Source: an uncultured Myxococcales bacterium
GTDB lineage: Bacteria > Myxococcota_A > UBA9042 > DTJE01
DNA: 64,000 bases
Assembly (NCBI GenBank): GCA_903936705.1
Contig: CAIZWN010000008.1
Span: 1-64,000 of the forward strand
Direction of reading: 5' to 3'
Both the position numbers and the translations under genes were made by a program. Positions within the stretch are counted from its first letter, which is position 1, and each line of letters starts with the position of its first letter. This document shows positions 36,385-45,514 of this stretch, in pieces. The notes under the pieces are model-generated. The model searched no databases. It had not been told where the DNA came from and saw only the letters and a list, made by a program, of their open reading frames with translations.

Positions 36385-37098
36385 TCAGTCGCGCAGGAAG
36401 TGGCGACGCAAAATGTTCAAGAAGTCGATCGAGAAATTTTCCATCTCGACAGCAAAAACCCTGATTTTGCTGGTGAAATAGTTGTAGGCGACGACCGCCG
36501 GGATGGCCGCCAGCAGGCCGATGGCGGTGGCCACCAGCGCCTGCGCAATGTGCGGGGTCACCGTCTCCAGAATCGGCTTGTCCGGCTGTATGAAGGCAAA
36601 TGCGTTCATGATGCCCCAGACGGTACCGAACAGGCCGATGAACGGCGCGGCAGATCCGGTTGTCGCCAGGAATGGCACCAACTGCTCCAGTCGCGAGGAC
36701 TCGTCCTGCAAGGCACGCCGCAGTGTGCGTTCTACGTTTGCGAAGCCGTGGCCGCCACCGCCCGAACCCATGCCCAGCGCCCCAACACTGGTGGCTTTGG
36801 GATCGCCTTGCACCCGGTTCAGTTCCGCGAAAGCAGCTCGGTAGACGCGAGCTATCGGGGCATCAGGCAACAATGCTGCGGCCTCGGCGGCCTGTTCCAG
36901 CGTCTCGGACTTCCAGAATATTTCCAGGAACTCGGCCGTCTGGCGCCGGATGCGACGAAACGCCATCCCCTTGATTCCAATGATGAACCAGCATCCCAGC
37001 GACATTCCTATCAGGACCAGCAGAACCATCAGGACCATGCCGCGCGAGGCGACAACCTGTTCGAACACGTTGATTCCAAAGGATTCAGTTGGTGACAT
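36385..37098 (-). CDS. ExbB/TolQ-like proton-channel protein
   Basis: 237 residues from ATG 37098 with GGAGA upstream. Three transmembrane helices are present: VLMVLLVLIGMSLGCWFI, and after a cytoplasmic loop the conserved pair FLATTGSAAPFIGLFGTVWG and ALVATAIGLLAAIPAVVAYN. These are the TolQ/ExbB/MotA signatures. It forms a motor with the TolR-like protein. A Gly/Ser-rich insert (GMGSGGGGHGFAN) lies in the cytoplasmic loop. It is the first gene of the unit tolQ-tolR-tolA-tolB and is divergent from a second lgt gene. Confidence 0.92.
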   Translation of the reverse strand: MSPTESFGINVFEQVVASRGMVLMVLLVLIGMSLGCWFIIGIKGMAFRRIRRQTAEFLEIFWKSETLEQAAEAAALLPDAPIARVYRAAFAELNRVQGDPKATSVGALGMGSGGGGHGFANVERTLRRALQDESSRLEQLVPFLATTGSAAPFIGLFGTVWGIMNAFAFIQPDKPILETVTPHIAQALVATAIGLLAAIPAVVAYNYFTSKIRVFAVEMENFSIDFLNILRRHFLRD

Positions 37099-37212
37099 GC
37101 TGTCTTTCTCCGCTCGGCGAGCCGGGGCGTAGGATATCACCGCATCGGACACTTGGCTTCGTTCATGCGCGGCACCGGTTACAATACCTGCGGATTGTGC
37201 TTTGAGGAACAG

Positions 37213-38163
37213 GTGTACGACGCCTTCGAAATCTTCGGAATACCCTTCCCGGCCTACTTCACTCTGCTGATGGGCGGCTACACGATCGTCGTCTGGCTGG
37301 CGCACCGAGACACGCCACGCATGGGAATTGACGGGAACGACCTGCTGGACCTGGCAATGGTACTGATCGTCGCCGGAATAATTGGTGCGCGGCTTTTGCA
37401 CGTGGCGGCCGACGGCTACGCCATGGACTACGTGCACTTGTGTACCGAACCCTTCGCGGTGAAGGGGGAGGCCCTTCCAAAAGGCAAGAAATGCGCGGTT
37501 GACGACGACTGCAAGCCGCTTGCAACACGGGGCTACGAAACCTGCGATCCGTCAACCGGCATCTGCCACCAGGACCGGGACTGCCTGCGTGCCTTCAAGT
37601 TCTGGTACGGAGGGCTGGCGTTTTACGGGGGCCTTGCGCTGGCTAGTGGGGTTGGGATCTGGTTCGTCCGGCGTCGCAGGATGCCATTGTGGAGAGTCGG
37701 AGACATGGCGGGCTATGGCATCCCGCTGGGCCTGGTATTCGGGCGGTTGGGGTGCCTGTTGTCCGGATGCTGTTTTGGCGAACGGGCCGATCCGCCGTTC
37801 GGGATGACTTTCCCGGCACACACCCCGCCATGGGACCACCAATTGGAACTCGGGTTGATCACGAAATCGGCTGCCGAATCGTTGCCCGTGTACCCGACGC
37901 AGTTGTGGGAGGGCTTGGCCTGCCTCGCCATCTTCGGCTACCTGTTTGCGTGGCGACGCCGGCGGCAGTCGTTCGACGGGCAACTCTTCTTCACCTACTG
38001 CATGCTGTACGCGGTGGCGCGCTTTGCCATCGAGTTCTGGCGTGATGATGCCCGTGGCGGGGTAATGGGCCTGTCTACCTCGCAGTGGCTTGGAATCCCG
38101 CTGTTCGCTTTCGGCGCCTGGATGTGGTTGAAAAAAAGAAAAGAAGCTGTTCGGGGAGACTAG
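37213..38163 (+). CDS. lgt: Second prolipoprotein diacylglyceryl transferase with a Cys-rich periplasmic insert
   Basis: About 316 residues. GTG 37213 with GAGGA upstream gives the typical Lgt N-terminus YDAFEIFGIPFPAYFTLL; an ATG at 37165 is the alternative. Core signatures: IIGARLLHV, WYGGLAFYGG, and VFGRLGCLLSGCCFGERAD, a full GRLGCxxxGCCxG motif unlike the diverged one in the first copy. Between helices lies a roughly 50-residue insert with cysteines spaced as in extracellular disintegrin-like modules (KCAVDDDC, ETCDPSTGICHQDRDC), which should face the periplasm. The better-conserved active site suggests this copy is the main housekeeping enzyme. Confidence 0.88.
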   Translation: MYDAFEIFGIPFPAYFTLLMGGYTIVVWLAHRDTPRMGIDGNDLLDLAMVLIVAGIIGARLLHVAADGYAMDYVHLCTEPFAVKGEALPKGKKCAVDDDCKPLATRGYETCDPSTGICHQDRDCLRAFKFWYGGLAFYGGLALASGVGIWFVRRRRMPLWRVGDMAGYGIPLGLVFGRLGCLLSGCCFGERADPPFGMTFPAHTPPWDHQLELGLITKSAAESLPVYPTQLWEGLACLAIFGYLFAWRRRRQSFDGQLFFTYCMLYAVARFAIEFWRDDARGGVMGLSTSQWLGIPLFAFGAWMWLKKRKEAVRGD

Positions 38164-38165
38164 GC

Positions 38166-39158
38166 CTATCCGCCCCGCGAAGCCAGGAATGCCGACGCTG
38201 CCGCTGACAGGGACGCCAGGAATTCCAGGTGCCTGCGAGTAAATGGGCCCGGCACTGCCTCGAAGGAATCGACGTACAACAGGCCGTACCAGTTGGTGGA
38301 CGCTGCCAGTGGCACGGCCAGCGCGCATGCCGGACCTTCGGGACCACTGCCTACCGCGCCCACGGCGGCGCTCTCGGACAGGGCCCGCCTGAGGACTTCG
38401 GACAGGAAGGACTGCTTGCACGCGTCTTTGGGCAGGTTCGGACGAACCCAGGTAAGAGCCGGCGCCAGGAACGGTAAACCCGCGGCATCAAATCGACGCA
38501 GCACGACGCACACCCGGCATGCTCCCATCAGACGGCCGGCCTCGGCTGCCACCTCGCCCAGGTAGGCCGACAGTGTTGTACCGGTCGGCACGCGCGCCAG
38601 ACGACCCAGAAAACGACTGGCATCGTCCTCGGGAAAGCCAGGCGCGGCAAGGCGAGGCGCGCCCCTGGCATGTCCGGCGGGTCGGGCAACGGAAACCGGG
38701 ACGGGACCGGCAAACTGGGATGCTGGTGAAGATTCACGGTAAAGGCTTTCCCGCAGGGCACCCAGCATTCCTGACACATCGTCCTGGCGAAGCGAGGTGG
38801 TAGATCCTCCGGTCAACTCGGCCCGGATCTCCTTCCATCGAAGGGCGTGGTCCTCGGCACCCGACATCTCAAGACTCATTCGAAACTGCAGCACCGTCTT
38901 TCCGACGCTGATTCGATCCCCGTCGGACAGTTCGTGTTCGGCCACCCGCCGGTCGTTCACAAGGACGCCGTTCTGGCTGTTCAGGTCCAGGAGGACGCAT
39001 TTCGGCCCCTCCCAGCGGAACTGGCAGTGGCGACGCGAGACGTCGTTAGCCAGCAATTGCACGAAGTTGCCAGGGCTTCGACCCAGGGTGAACGTCCTCT
39101 GGCCGACATCGAACGTCGAACCCTGCCCACGCCCCGACAGTATGCGCAGCCACGCCAT
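38166..39158 (-). CDS. FHA-domain and GAF-domain signalling protein
   Basis: 330 residues. The N-terminal FHA domain (about 1-95) has the phosphothreonine-binding residues in TLGRSPGNFV, VSRRHCQFR and LDLNSQNGVLVN. A variable linker is followed by a GAF-like domain (about 185-325) with VCVVLRRFD and YGLLYVDSFEAV. FHA domains bind phospho-Thr targets of Ser/Thr kinases, and GAF domains sense small molecules. No kinase is adjacent. A PP2C phosphatase is encoded at 51141-51917, too far away to infer a pair. Divergent from the RNB gene by 97 bp. Confidence 0.88.
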   Translation of the reverse strand: MAWLRILSGRGQGSTFDVGQRTFTLGRSPGNFVQLLANDVSRRHCQFRWEGPKCVLLDLNSQNGVLVNDRRVAEHELSDGDRISVGKTVLQFRMSLEMSGAEDHALRWKEIRAELTGGSTTSLRQDDVSGMLGALRESLYRESSPASQFAGPVPVSVARPAGHARGAPRLAAPGFPEDDASRFLGRLARVPTGTTLSAYLGEVAAEAGRLMGACRVCVVLRRFDAAGLPFLAPALTWVRPNLPKDACKQSFLSEVLRRALSESAAVGAVGSGPEGPACALAVPLAASTNWYGLLYVDSFEAVPGPFTRRHLEFLASLSAAASAFLASRGG

Positions 39159-39255
39159 GAAAACCTCCGCACGACGGCTTCGAATATCGGTGCATCATAG
39201 CCGGAACCGGCGCTGCCTTGAAGCCCGGGGCGCCGTCTGTTACTTTGCAGCCGCC

Positions 39256-41298
39256 ATGGCAGGTTCCGAATCAGGCAGGATCGCGTTTGTTCGCAACAGG
39301 ACCGGGGTTGCGGCTGGGGCCATCCTCGAGCGAAATTCGCCCCGAGTAATCGTCCTCGCCGAAACCGCCGCACGCGAGACGTGGTCCGAGGAAAAGGTCT
39401 TCTGGGTGGCTGAGACCCGGGTCCCCATGCATGCCGCCAGGGTGGCGGCGGACTTGGTGGTCGCGTTTCGCGAACGTGTGGAAGAGGCGCTTCCAGAAGT
39501 GGACCTTCCAGCCCTGTGGGAAGTCGTCGCCGGCGACGGGGCTCGCTACTCGGTAGCTGATTTGGCCGACCTGGCATTTTCGACGCCTGACGCGGTTCGG
39601 CGGGCCGCCGTTGCCTGGGTGCTGTCGGGCGACGACACCTACTTCCGGAACCACGACGGTCAATACGCGCCGCACTCGCGAGAAGCGGTCGAATCCGGAC
39701 TCAAACGCCGCAGTCGCGAGGATCAGGAGAAGGAACGGCTGGACCGCGTCGTCAGACGACTCCAGGCGGCTCTGGACGGGACCGATCCGTTCGACGAAAC
39801 GGATGCGGCGGCACGCCAGGGGGCCTCGTGGCTGAAGGCGCTGGCCGTTTCAGAATCGGGCGAGGACAAGGACTCGAAGCGGGGCGTGGAACTGTTGGCA
39901 GCCATGACAGGGGGAACCGGCGGCGAGGCACCCGGCCGGTCTTTCGACATGCTGGTGCGCCTGGGAGTGTTCCACGAGGACGAGGTGCTGGGGATCCACC
40001 GGCACCGTCTGAAGCTGGACTTCCTGCCCGAGGTGCTGGCCGACGCTGAGCGAATCGCCACATCACCGCTTCCCGATTCCGAATCGCACAATCGCAAGGT
40101 GCTGCGGACGGATCCCGGCACGCCCGGGCCCATAGCAATCGACGACCCATGGACGACCGATGTGGACGACGCGCTGTGGCTGGAAACAGCAGGTGGCGAG
40201 ACCCGGGTTCACGTGCTGATTGCCGACCCCAGCGCCGCCGTGACACTGGAAGGTCCGGTTGGTCGCGAGGGGGCCAGCCGCGCGACCAGTTTGTACCTGC
40301 CGACAGGCAAGGTGCCGATGCTGCCCCCTTTGCTGTCCGAGGGAACCCTGTCGCTTGACGGCGGCGCCGATCGGCCGATGCTGGATTTCGTATGCAGCCT
40401 GTCTGCCGACGGGTTGGTAACGGGCTTCCAGGTGTCGCCGGTCTTTGCGTCCTTGTCGCGACGAATGACATACGACGAGGTTGATGCCGTTCTGGCCGAC
40501 GACTCCCGCGTGGACGAGGCTTCGGATGCGCTGCAGACCTTGCGGGCTCTGGCGGTTGCGCTGCGCCGCCGCCGGGTGGACGCCGGCGCGGTGATCGTGG
40601 ACCGGGACGACGTGTCCATCAAGGTGATTGACGGCGTTCCAACGCTGAAGCGGCAGGCGGCCGACTCCCCCGCGCGACGACTTGTGCAGGAATTCATGGT
40701 GCTGGCCTGCTCGCAGGCGGGGCGCTTCGCCCGCGAAAACGGCATTCCGCTGGTGTACCGCAAGCAATCCCCACCCGAAGACAAGGCCCCGGGGGCAGGT
40801 CTGGTACCAGGATCAAAGGCGTGGGCATACAAGATGCTGCGGTCCCTGAAGCGGGCCGAACTGTCGACCACGCCCGAGTACCACTACGGGCTTGGCGTCA
40901 TGGGGTACTCGCAGGTGACGTCGCCGCTGCGCCGGTTCCAGGACTTCCTGGCGCACGTGCAGCTGAAGGGATTCTTGCGCGAAGGTCATGCCCCGCTGAC
41001 CACCGAGCGCATCCTGAGAGCGTTCGGGGACCTGGAGACGATGGCAGACGCGCTGCTGACCACCGAGCGCGAGGCAAAGCGCTACTGGATGCTGAAGTGG
41101 CTGGCACAATCCATCGGGGCAGAGGTCGGAGGCGAGGTTGTGGCTGTTCAGGGGTCGCGAGCCCTGGTGGAACTGGACGAGACCTCGCTGATCCTGCCTG
41201 TACCCGGGATGGGGCACGTGGCCCCCGGCAGCCGGGTGAGGGCGCGGGTCCGCGAGGTCGATCCCAGGCGGGACCGTGTGACGTTGGGACCTGTTTGA
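39256..41298 (+). CDS. RNase II/RNB-family exoribonuclease
   Basis: 680 residues from ATG 39256; the frame is open further upstream but this is the first plausible start. The RNB catalytic site IAIDDPWTTDVDDALWL keeps the four acidic metal ligands in the RNase II spacing (D-x5-D-x-DD). Further RNB features are YSQVTSPLRRFQDFLAH and EREAKRYWMLKWL. A C-terminal S1-like region (RVRARVREVDPRRDRV) follows. The N-terminus has no standard cold-shock domain pair. It resembles the shorter RNB proteins of cyanobacteria, chloroplasts and deltaproteobacteria. It would degrade RNA 3' to 5'. The downstream radical-SAM gene starts 43 bp after its stop. Confidence 0.9.
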   Translation: MAGSESGRIAFVRNRTGVAAGAILERNSPRVIVLAETAARETWSEEKVFWVAETRVPMHAARVAADLVVAFRERVEEALPEVDLPALWEVVAGDGARYSVADLADLAFSTPDAVRRAAVAWVLSGDDTYFRNHDGQYAPHSREAVESGLKRRSREDQEKERLDRVVRRLQAALDGTDPFDETDAAARQGASWLKALAVSESGEDKDSKRGVELLAAMTGGTGGEAPGRSFDMLVRLGVFHEDEVLGIHRHRLKLDFLPEVLADAERIATSPLPDSESHNRKVLRTDPGTPGPIAIDDPWTTDVDDALWLETAGGETRVHVLIADPSAAVTLEGPVGREGASRATSLYLPTGKVPMLPPLLSEGTLSLDGGADRPMLDFVCSLSADGLVTGFQVSPVFASLSRRMTYDEVDAVLADDSRVDEASDALQTLRALAVALRRRRVDAGAVIVDRDDVSIKVIDGVPTLKRQAADSPARRLVQEFMVLACSQAGRFARENGIPLVYRKQSPPEDKAPGAGLVPGSKAWAYKMLRSLKRAELSTTPEYHYGLGVMGYSQVTSPLRRFQDFLAHVQLKGFLREGHAPLTTERILRAFGDLETMADALLTTEREAKRYWMLKWLAQSIGAEVGGEVVAVQGSRALVELDETSLILPVPGMGHVAPGSRVRARVREVDPRRDRVTLGPV

Positions 41299-41341
41299 AT
41301 AATGTGACTACCGCGCCCGCGGTCCATTTGGAAGGAGACAC

Positions 41342-44200
41342 ATGACGACCGATCTGTCGAAGCATCCCTGGCTACCCTTCCTGCACCTGGTCCGCCAGCC
41401 GTCGCGCTATGTCGGCGGGGAATTCGGCAGCGTCCTTCGGGAAAAGGGCGACGAGGCTGCCAGCCTGTGCCTGGCCTTCCCGGATGTCTACGAGGTGGGC
41501 ATGTCCCACCTGGGCACGCAAATCCTTTACGACCTGCTGGTGCGCCAGACCGATCTACGAGTCGAACGGACGTTCTCGCCGTGGGTGGACATGGAGGACG
41601 AGCTGCGGCGGCGGGGGTTGCCCCTGGTCTCGCTGGAGACGTTTTCGCCGCTTTCCGAGTTCGATGTCGTAGGGATCTCGCTGCAGCACGAGCTGTGCTT
41701 TACCAACATTCTGACGATCCTGGACCTTTCTGGAATACCGCTGCGCGCCGACCAGCGTGACGATCTTGCCCCGATAGTGCTGGGAGGCGGGCCTGGCGCG
41801 CTTCACCCCGAGCCTGTGGCCCTCTTCTTCGACGCGTTCTTCTGCGGCGAGGCCGAGGCAGACCTGCCTGGGTTGCTGCGTGAGATCGGAAGCTTACGGC
41901 GTGCCGGAGCCAGCCGGCGAGACGTCTGGCGCGCCCTCGCGGCGCGGCCTGGCATGTACGTGCCTGGGTTGTACGAAGCCAGAATCGACGAATCCAGCGG
42001 TCTGAAGGTGCCGCGTCCAATCGACCCCGCGGCCCCTGCCGTGATCCGTCGCGTGGCCCTGCCGGATCTGAACGCCCATCCGCTGCCGGCGCGGACAGTG
42101 GTGCCCTGGAATCGGGCCGTGTTCGATCGGGCGTCGCTGGAGGTTGCGCGGGGGTGCTCGGAGGGCTGCCGATTCTGTGAGGCGGGGTACACGTACCGGC
42201 CGCTGCGCGACAGGTCGCCGCGAGTCCTTCTGGACCTTGCACAGCGCGCTGTTGCCGAGTGCGGCCATTCCGAGGTGTCGCTGTCAGCGCTGTCGCCTGC
42301 GGACTACCCGGCGCTGGCACCCCTGGTGTCTGCGCTGTCACGTGCGCTGACGCCGCGAGGCGTGACGCTGTCGGTGTCGTCGTTGCGCGCCTACGGCCTG
42401 TCCGAACAGGTGCTGAAGGACCTGCGTGCCGTGCGGACGGCAGGCCTGACGCTTGCTCCCGAGGCCGGCAGCCAGCGCCTGCGCGACGTCATCAACAAGA
42501 ACGTTACCGGGGAAGACCTGCGGGAGGCCGCCCGAAGGGCATTCGCGAACCGCTGGCAACGCATGAAGCTGTACTTCATGATCGGGCTTCCAACCGAAAT
42601 CGACGAGGACGTGCGCGAAATCGTGGATCTGGCGAGATCCGTGCTGCGCCTGGGTCGGGGCATGGGGCGCGCCGAGGTCACGGCTTCGGTGGGAGTGTTT
42701 GTTCCGAGACCGCACACCCCGTTCCAGTGGGAGGCCATGGCTACAGCCGAGGTGCTGGAGACGCGGCAGGCAATCATGCGCGACACTGCCAGGAAAAGCG
42801 GCGTATCGCTGAAGCTGTCCGAGGTGCGTTCTGCGCGGCTGGAATGCGTATTCGCCAGGGGAGACAGGGATCTGGCACCTGTCATCGAGCGGGCATGGCG
42901 CGCCGGGTGTCGTTTTGATCAGTGGACCGAGCTTGCGCGGCCGGACTTGTGGGACGAGGCATTCGTGGCCGAAGGTGTGGATCCGGAACGCTACCGCCGT
43001 GCGCTGCCAGTAGGCGGGACGTTGCCATGGGCACACATCGACCCGGGGGTATCTCAAACCTTCCTGCGGCGCGAGCTGGAACGGGCGATGGCTGGCCTGA
43101 CCACGGAACCTTGCGAACGACCGCCGTCCGCAAACGGCGAACGCATTGGGATCGAGGCTCTGAAGGGGGCGAATACCGTAGTGTGCCACGCCTGCGGCGC
43201 AGGGTGCGTGCCGTCCGGAATTGCCAGTGTGCGAGGCGCGATAGTCGAGGAAGGAGAGGCCATGGCGGCCGAACTGGCCATGGCAACCGAACTGGCTATG
43301 GAGACCGAACTGGCCATGGCGGCCGAACTGGCAACGGAAATCGTGCAGGAAGCGGTCCCCGAACCCGAAATAGCGGAACCAGTGGATGCCGACTTGGAAA
43401 CCCAGGCACCGGATGCCTCCGAGACAGCTGACCAGCCACTCCCCAGGAAGAAGGCAAGAAGGGGGCCGCCGCTGGCGATTCAGGAACCTTTTACCACCTG
43501 GCACATCAGGTACACCCGGGTAGGGCGGGCATCCTTCCTGTCCCAGATAGACATCGTCAAGCACCTTCCCCGAATCCTGCACCGTGCGGGCCTCGTGGTC
43601 CGCATGTCGGGCGGCTACCATCCAATGCCCCGAGTCACCTATCGGGATCCCATGCCAGTCGGCTACCAGTCTGCTGGCGAGTGGCTTGACGCGGACCTCG
43701 TGAGGGACCGGTTCGTGCTTGACGCCATTCCCGGCGATCCGCCCGAGATCTCGCGCGCCGGGGGGGACGAACTGATCGCAAAGGACCTCGCCCGCGATCT
43801 GGTGGCGGCCCTGAACGGGGCATCGGTTGACGGAATCCGCTTCCTGCAAGCCGTCCCGGCCCGGGGCCGGCGCGGTCCTCCGGGTCCTCCCAGATACGCC
43901 TTCTTGAGCCAACTGGACGTCGAAGCCACAGCGCTGCGCCTGGCGCCACTGGTTGTCGAACCGCTGTCTGACGACGAAGCCAGGTCGGTTCGAGACTGCC
44001 ATGCCGAACCTGACCTGTTCGCGAACGATGGAACGTCCTGCATCCTGTGCTGGCCTCGTGAGCGCCCCGAGGGACGGCCCCACGAGATTCTGACGCGCGA
44101 GTTGGGCCGCGACTACGCACCTTTCGACCTGGTGCGCCTTTACGACGACCCACGGAGCGACCCAGCAATCGAAGACGCTCCGGAAGCCCCCGTCGGTTGA
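41342..44200 (+). CDS. TIGR03960-type radical-SAM protein fused to a TIGR03936 (DUF2344) domain
   Basis: 952 residues. The N-terminal part resembles a B12-binding-like domain (CLAFPDVYEVGMSHLGTQIL, PIVLGGGPGALHPEP). The radical-SAM domain carries ARGCSEGCRFCEAGYTYRP. TLAPEAGSQRLRDVINKNVT and KLYFMIGLPTE are typical of TIGR03960. After a spacer with six-residue repeats, residues about 715-945 form the TIGR03936 domain (WHIRYTRVGRASFLSQIDIV, GYHPMPRVTYRDPMPVGY). These families often lie beside RNase E/G-type genes. Here the neighbour is an RNB RNase, suggesting a link to RNA processing or modification. The substrate is unknown. The Cys pair CHACGAGC at about residue 616 may bind metal. Confidence 0.9.
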   Translation: MTTDLSKHPWLPFLHLVRQPSRYVGGEFGSVLREKGDEAASLCLAFPDVYEVGMSHLGTQILYDLLVRQTDLRVERTFSPWVDMEDELRRRGLPLVSLETFSPLSEFDVVGISLQHELCFTNILTILDLSGIPLRADQRDDLAPIVLGGGPGALHPEPVALFFDAFFCGEAEADLPGLLREIGSLRRAGASRRDVWRALAARPGMYVPGLYEARIDESSGLKVPRPIDPAAPAVIRRVALPDLNAHPLPARTVVPWNRAVFDRASLEVARGCSEGCRFCEAGYTYRPLRDRSPRVLLDLAQRAVAECGHSEVSLSALSPADYPALAPLVSALSRALTPRGVTLSVSSLRAYGLSEQVLKDLRAVRTAGLTLAPEAGSQRLRDVINKNVTGEDLREAARRAFANRWQRMKLYFMIGLPTEIDEDVREIVDLARSVLRLGRGMGRAEVTASVGVFVPRPHTPFQWEAMATAEVLETRQAIMRDTARKSGVSLKLSEVRSARLECVFARGDRDLAPVIERAWRAGCRFDQWTELARPDLWDEAFVAEGVDPERYRRALPVGGTLPWAHIDPGVSQTFLRRELERAMAGLTTEPCERPPSANGERIGIEALKGANTVVCHACGAGCVPSGIASVRGAIVEEGEAMAAELAMATELAMETELAMAAELATEIVQEAVPEPEIAEPVDADLETQAPDASETADQPLPRKKARRGPPLAIQEPFTTWHIRYTRVGRASFLSQIDIVKHLPRILHRAGLVVRMSGGYHPMPRVTYRDPMPVGYQSAGEWLDADLVRDRFVLDAIPGDPPEISRAGGDELIAKDLARDLVAALNGASVDGIRFLQAVPARGRRGPPGPPRYAFLSQLDVEATALRLAPLVVEPLSDDEARSVRDCHAEPDLFANDGTSCILCWPRERPEGRPHEILTRELGRDYAPFDLVRLYDDPRSDPAIEDAPEAPVG
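43262..43333 (+). repeat. Four 18-bp repeats encoding MA(A/T)ELA
   Basis: Four tandem 18-bp units, each beginning ATGGMRRCCGAACTGGC, encode the hexapeptides MAAELA, MATELA, METELA and MAAELA in the linker between the radical-SAM and TIGR03936 domains. The repeat is in frame and likely forms a short helix. The units differ by only a few bases, so the expansion is fairly recent. Confidence 0.9.
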
Positions 44201-44207
44201 TGAAGCT

Positions 44208-45401
44208 TCAGGACCCCGACGACACCCACGAAAACACCGTGAAATGAATATCCTGTGACCCTTCGCCGCGATACTCGCTGACCGTCACGAATGCCGACCC
44301 GTCAGGAACCAGCGCCACCGCCTCGCCCTGGGGTTCCGACGGGAACGGCGGCAGCTCGCATACCGCCCCTGTCACGGCCTCCTGGATCGTCTGGCCTGGC
44401 ATCCTGCGGAACAGACCACCGCCGAAATATGTGCGCACGACCAGCAACGACCCGTCGGGCGTGATGCCCGCCCCCGTGGCCAAGGTGACTGGAATCAACG
44501 CAACTTCCTGAAGAACCGTGACCCCCGCCGACGACACGTGCGGAGCGGCCTTTCTAAACAGCCGGCTTGTCTGGTCCTCACGAACCTCCTTGGCAACCAG
44601 ATAGATGTCGCCGGAAACGGGATCGACGAACATCGACTCGCAGTCCACCGGACCGTCGGGATAGGACAGTTCCAGCGAGGCCAGCACAGGGACCTCCACA
44701 GGGTCAGGCGACTCCGAAAGCTCCGGTTCGGCCAGAACGTGGACCACGACCGTGGACCTCGCTGCCAGGTTGTCCCCGGTGTCGGCCACGAACAAGGCAT
44801 CACCAGAAAGTCCCCCGAAGGGGCCCAGGGCTATATCCTCCCAGTCTCCGGCCTTCAGGCCGGCAAGATCGAATCGGCCAACTACGGTTCCGTCCGACTT
44901 CAATGCATACAGACGGGCATTGTCGCCTGAATCGTTGTGGGTCCACAGGAGCCCAACATCGCGTCGGCTGGCCGCCAACCCCGATGCCTCGGGCAGCTCC
45001 ACGCTGTCCAGATGTCCCTGGACAGTCGCCTCGGCAAATTCCGGGCAAGGTACGTTCGCATCTGGAAGCACCTCGGACACCGGATCGACCACCTCGGGCG
45101 CCGGATCGACCACGTCGGGCGCCACCAAATCAACAGCCGTAAAATCGCCGACTGTCTCCTCGACAACCACCTCCTCGACAGGCTCGTCGCCAGGATGAAT
45201 TTCGCGAACCGCATCCTCCCCGACGATTTCATCCGGAACATCCTGCCCGATCTCAATTACGTCTTCAGGCAGTTGATTTCCCTTGTCTTCCCCCGAAGCC
45301 ACGCTCTTGCATGCGACCGACCCGAAGCCGATGGCCAGCCCAACCAGCAACGCAGCCACTTCCGTTCCCAAGCTTCCCGAACAGCCGAAACGGCATCGCA
45401 C
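44208..45401 (-). CDS. Lipoprotein with acidic linker and beta-propeller-like domain
   Basis: 397 residues. The N-terminus has a hydrophobic signal (ALLVGLAIGFGSVACKS) ending at a lipobox-like Cys. About 90 residues rich in Asp, Glu, Val and Pro follow (for example APDVVDPAPEVVDPVSEV), then a beta-propeller-like region with LLWTHNDSGDNARLYALKSD, GDWEDIALG, ALFVADTGDN and CESMFVDPVSGDIYLVAKE. These motifs occur in proteins annotated as phytase-like or SdiA-regulated-type propellers of unknown function. It ends eight bases from the end of the convergent radical-SAM gene. The linker type is shared with other lipoproteins in this window. Confidence 0.75.
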   Translation of the reverse strand: MRCRFGCSGSLGTEVAALLVGLAIGFGSVACKSVASGEDKGNQLPEDVIEIGQDVPDEIVGEDAVREIHPGDEPVEEVVVEETVGDFTAVDLVAPDVVDPAPEVVDPVSEVLPDANVPCPEFAEATVQGHLDSVELPEASGLAASRRDVGLLWTHNDSGDNARLYALKSDGTVVGRFDLAGLKAGDWEDIALGPFGGLSGDALFVADTGDNLAARSTVVVHVLAEPELSESPDPVEVPVLASLELSYPDGPVDCESMFVDPVSGDIYLVAKEVREDQTSRLFRKAAPHVSSAGVTVLQEVALIPVTLATGAGITPDGSLLVVRTYFGGGLFRRMPGQTIQEAVTGAVCELPPFPSEPQGEAVALVPDGSAFVTVSEYRGEGSQDIHFTVFSWVSSGS

Positions 45402-45514
45402 GAAAGACCTCCCGTTTTAGAAAACGACGCGCACTGCACCAAGCCCGGCTGCGATCATATAGCAACCCGGCCCTCGGGAAATGCTATCCTTGCCGGCCAA
45501 TGCGGAGGGCCTCG

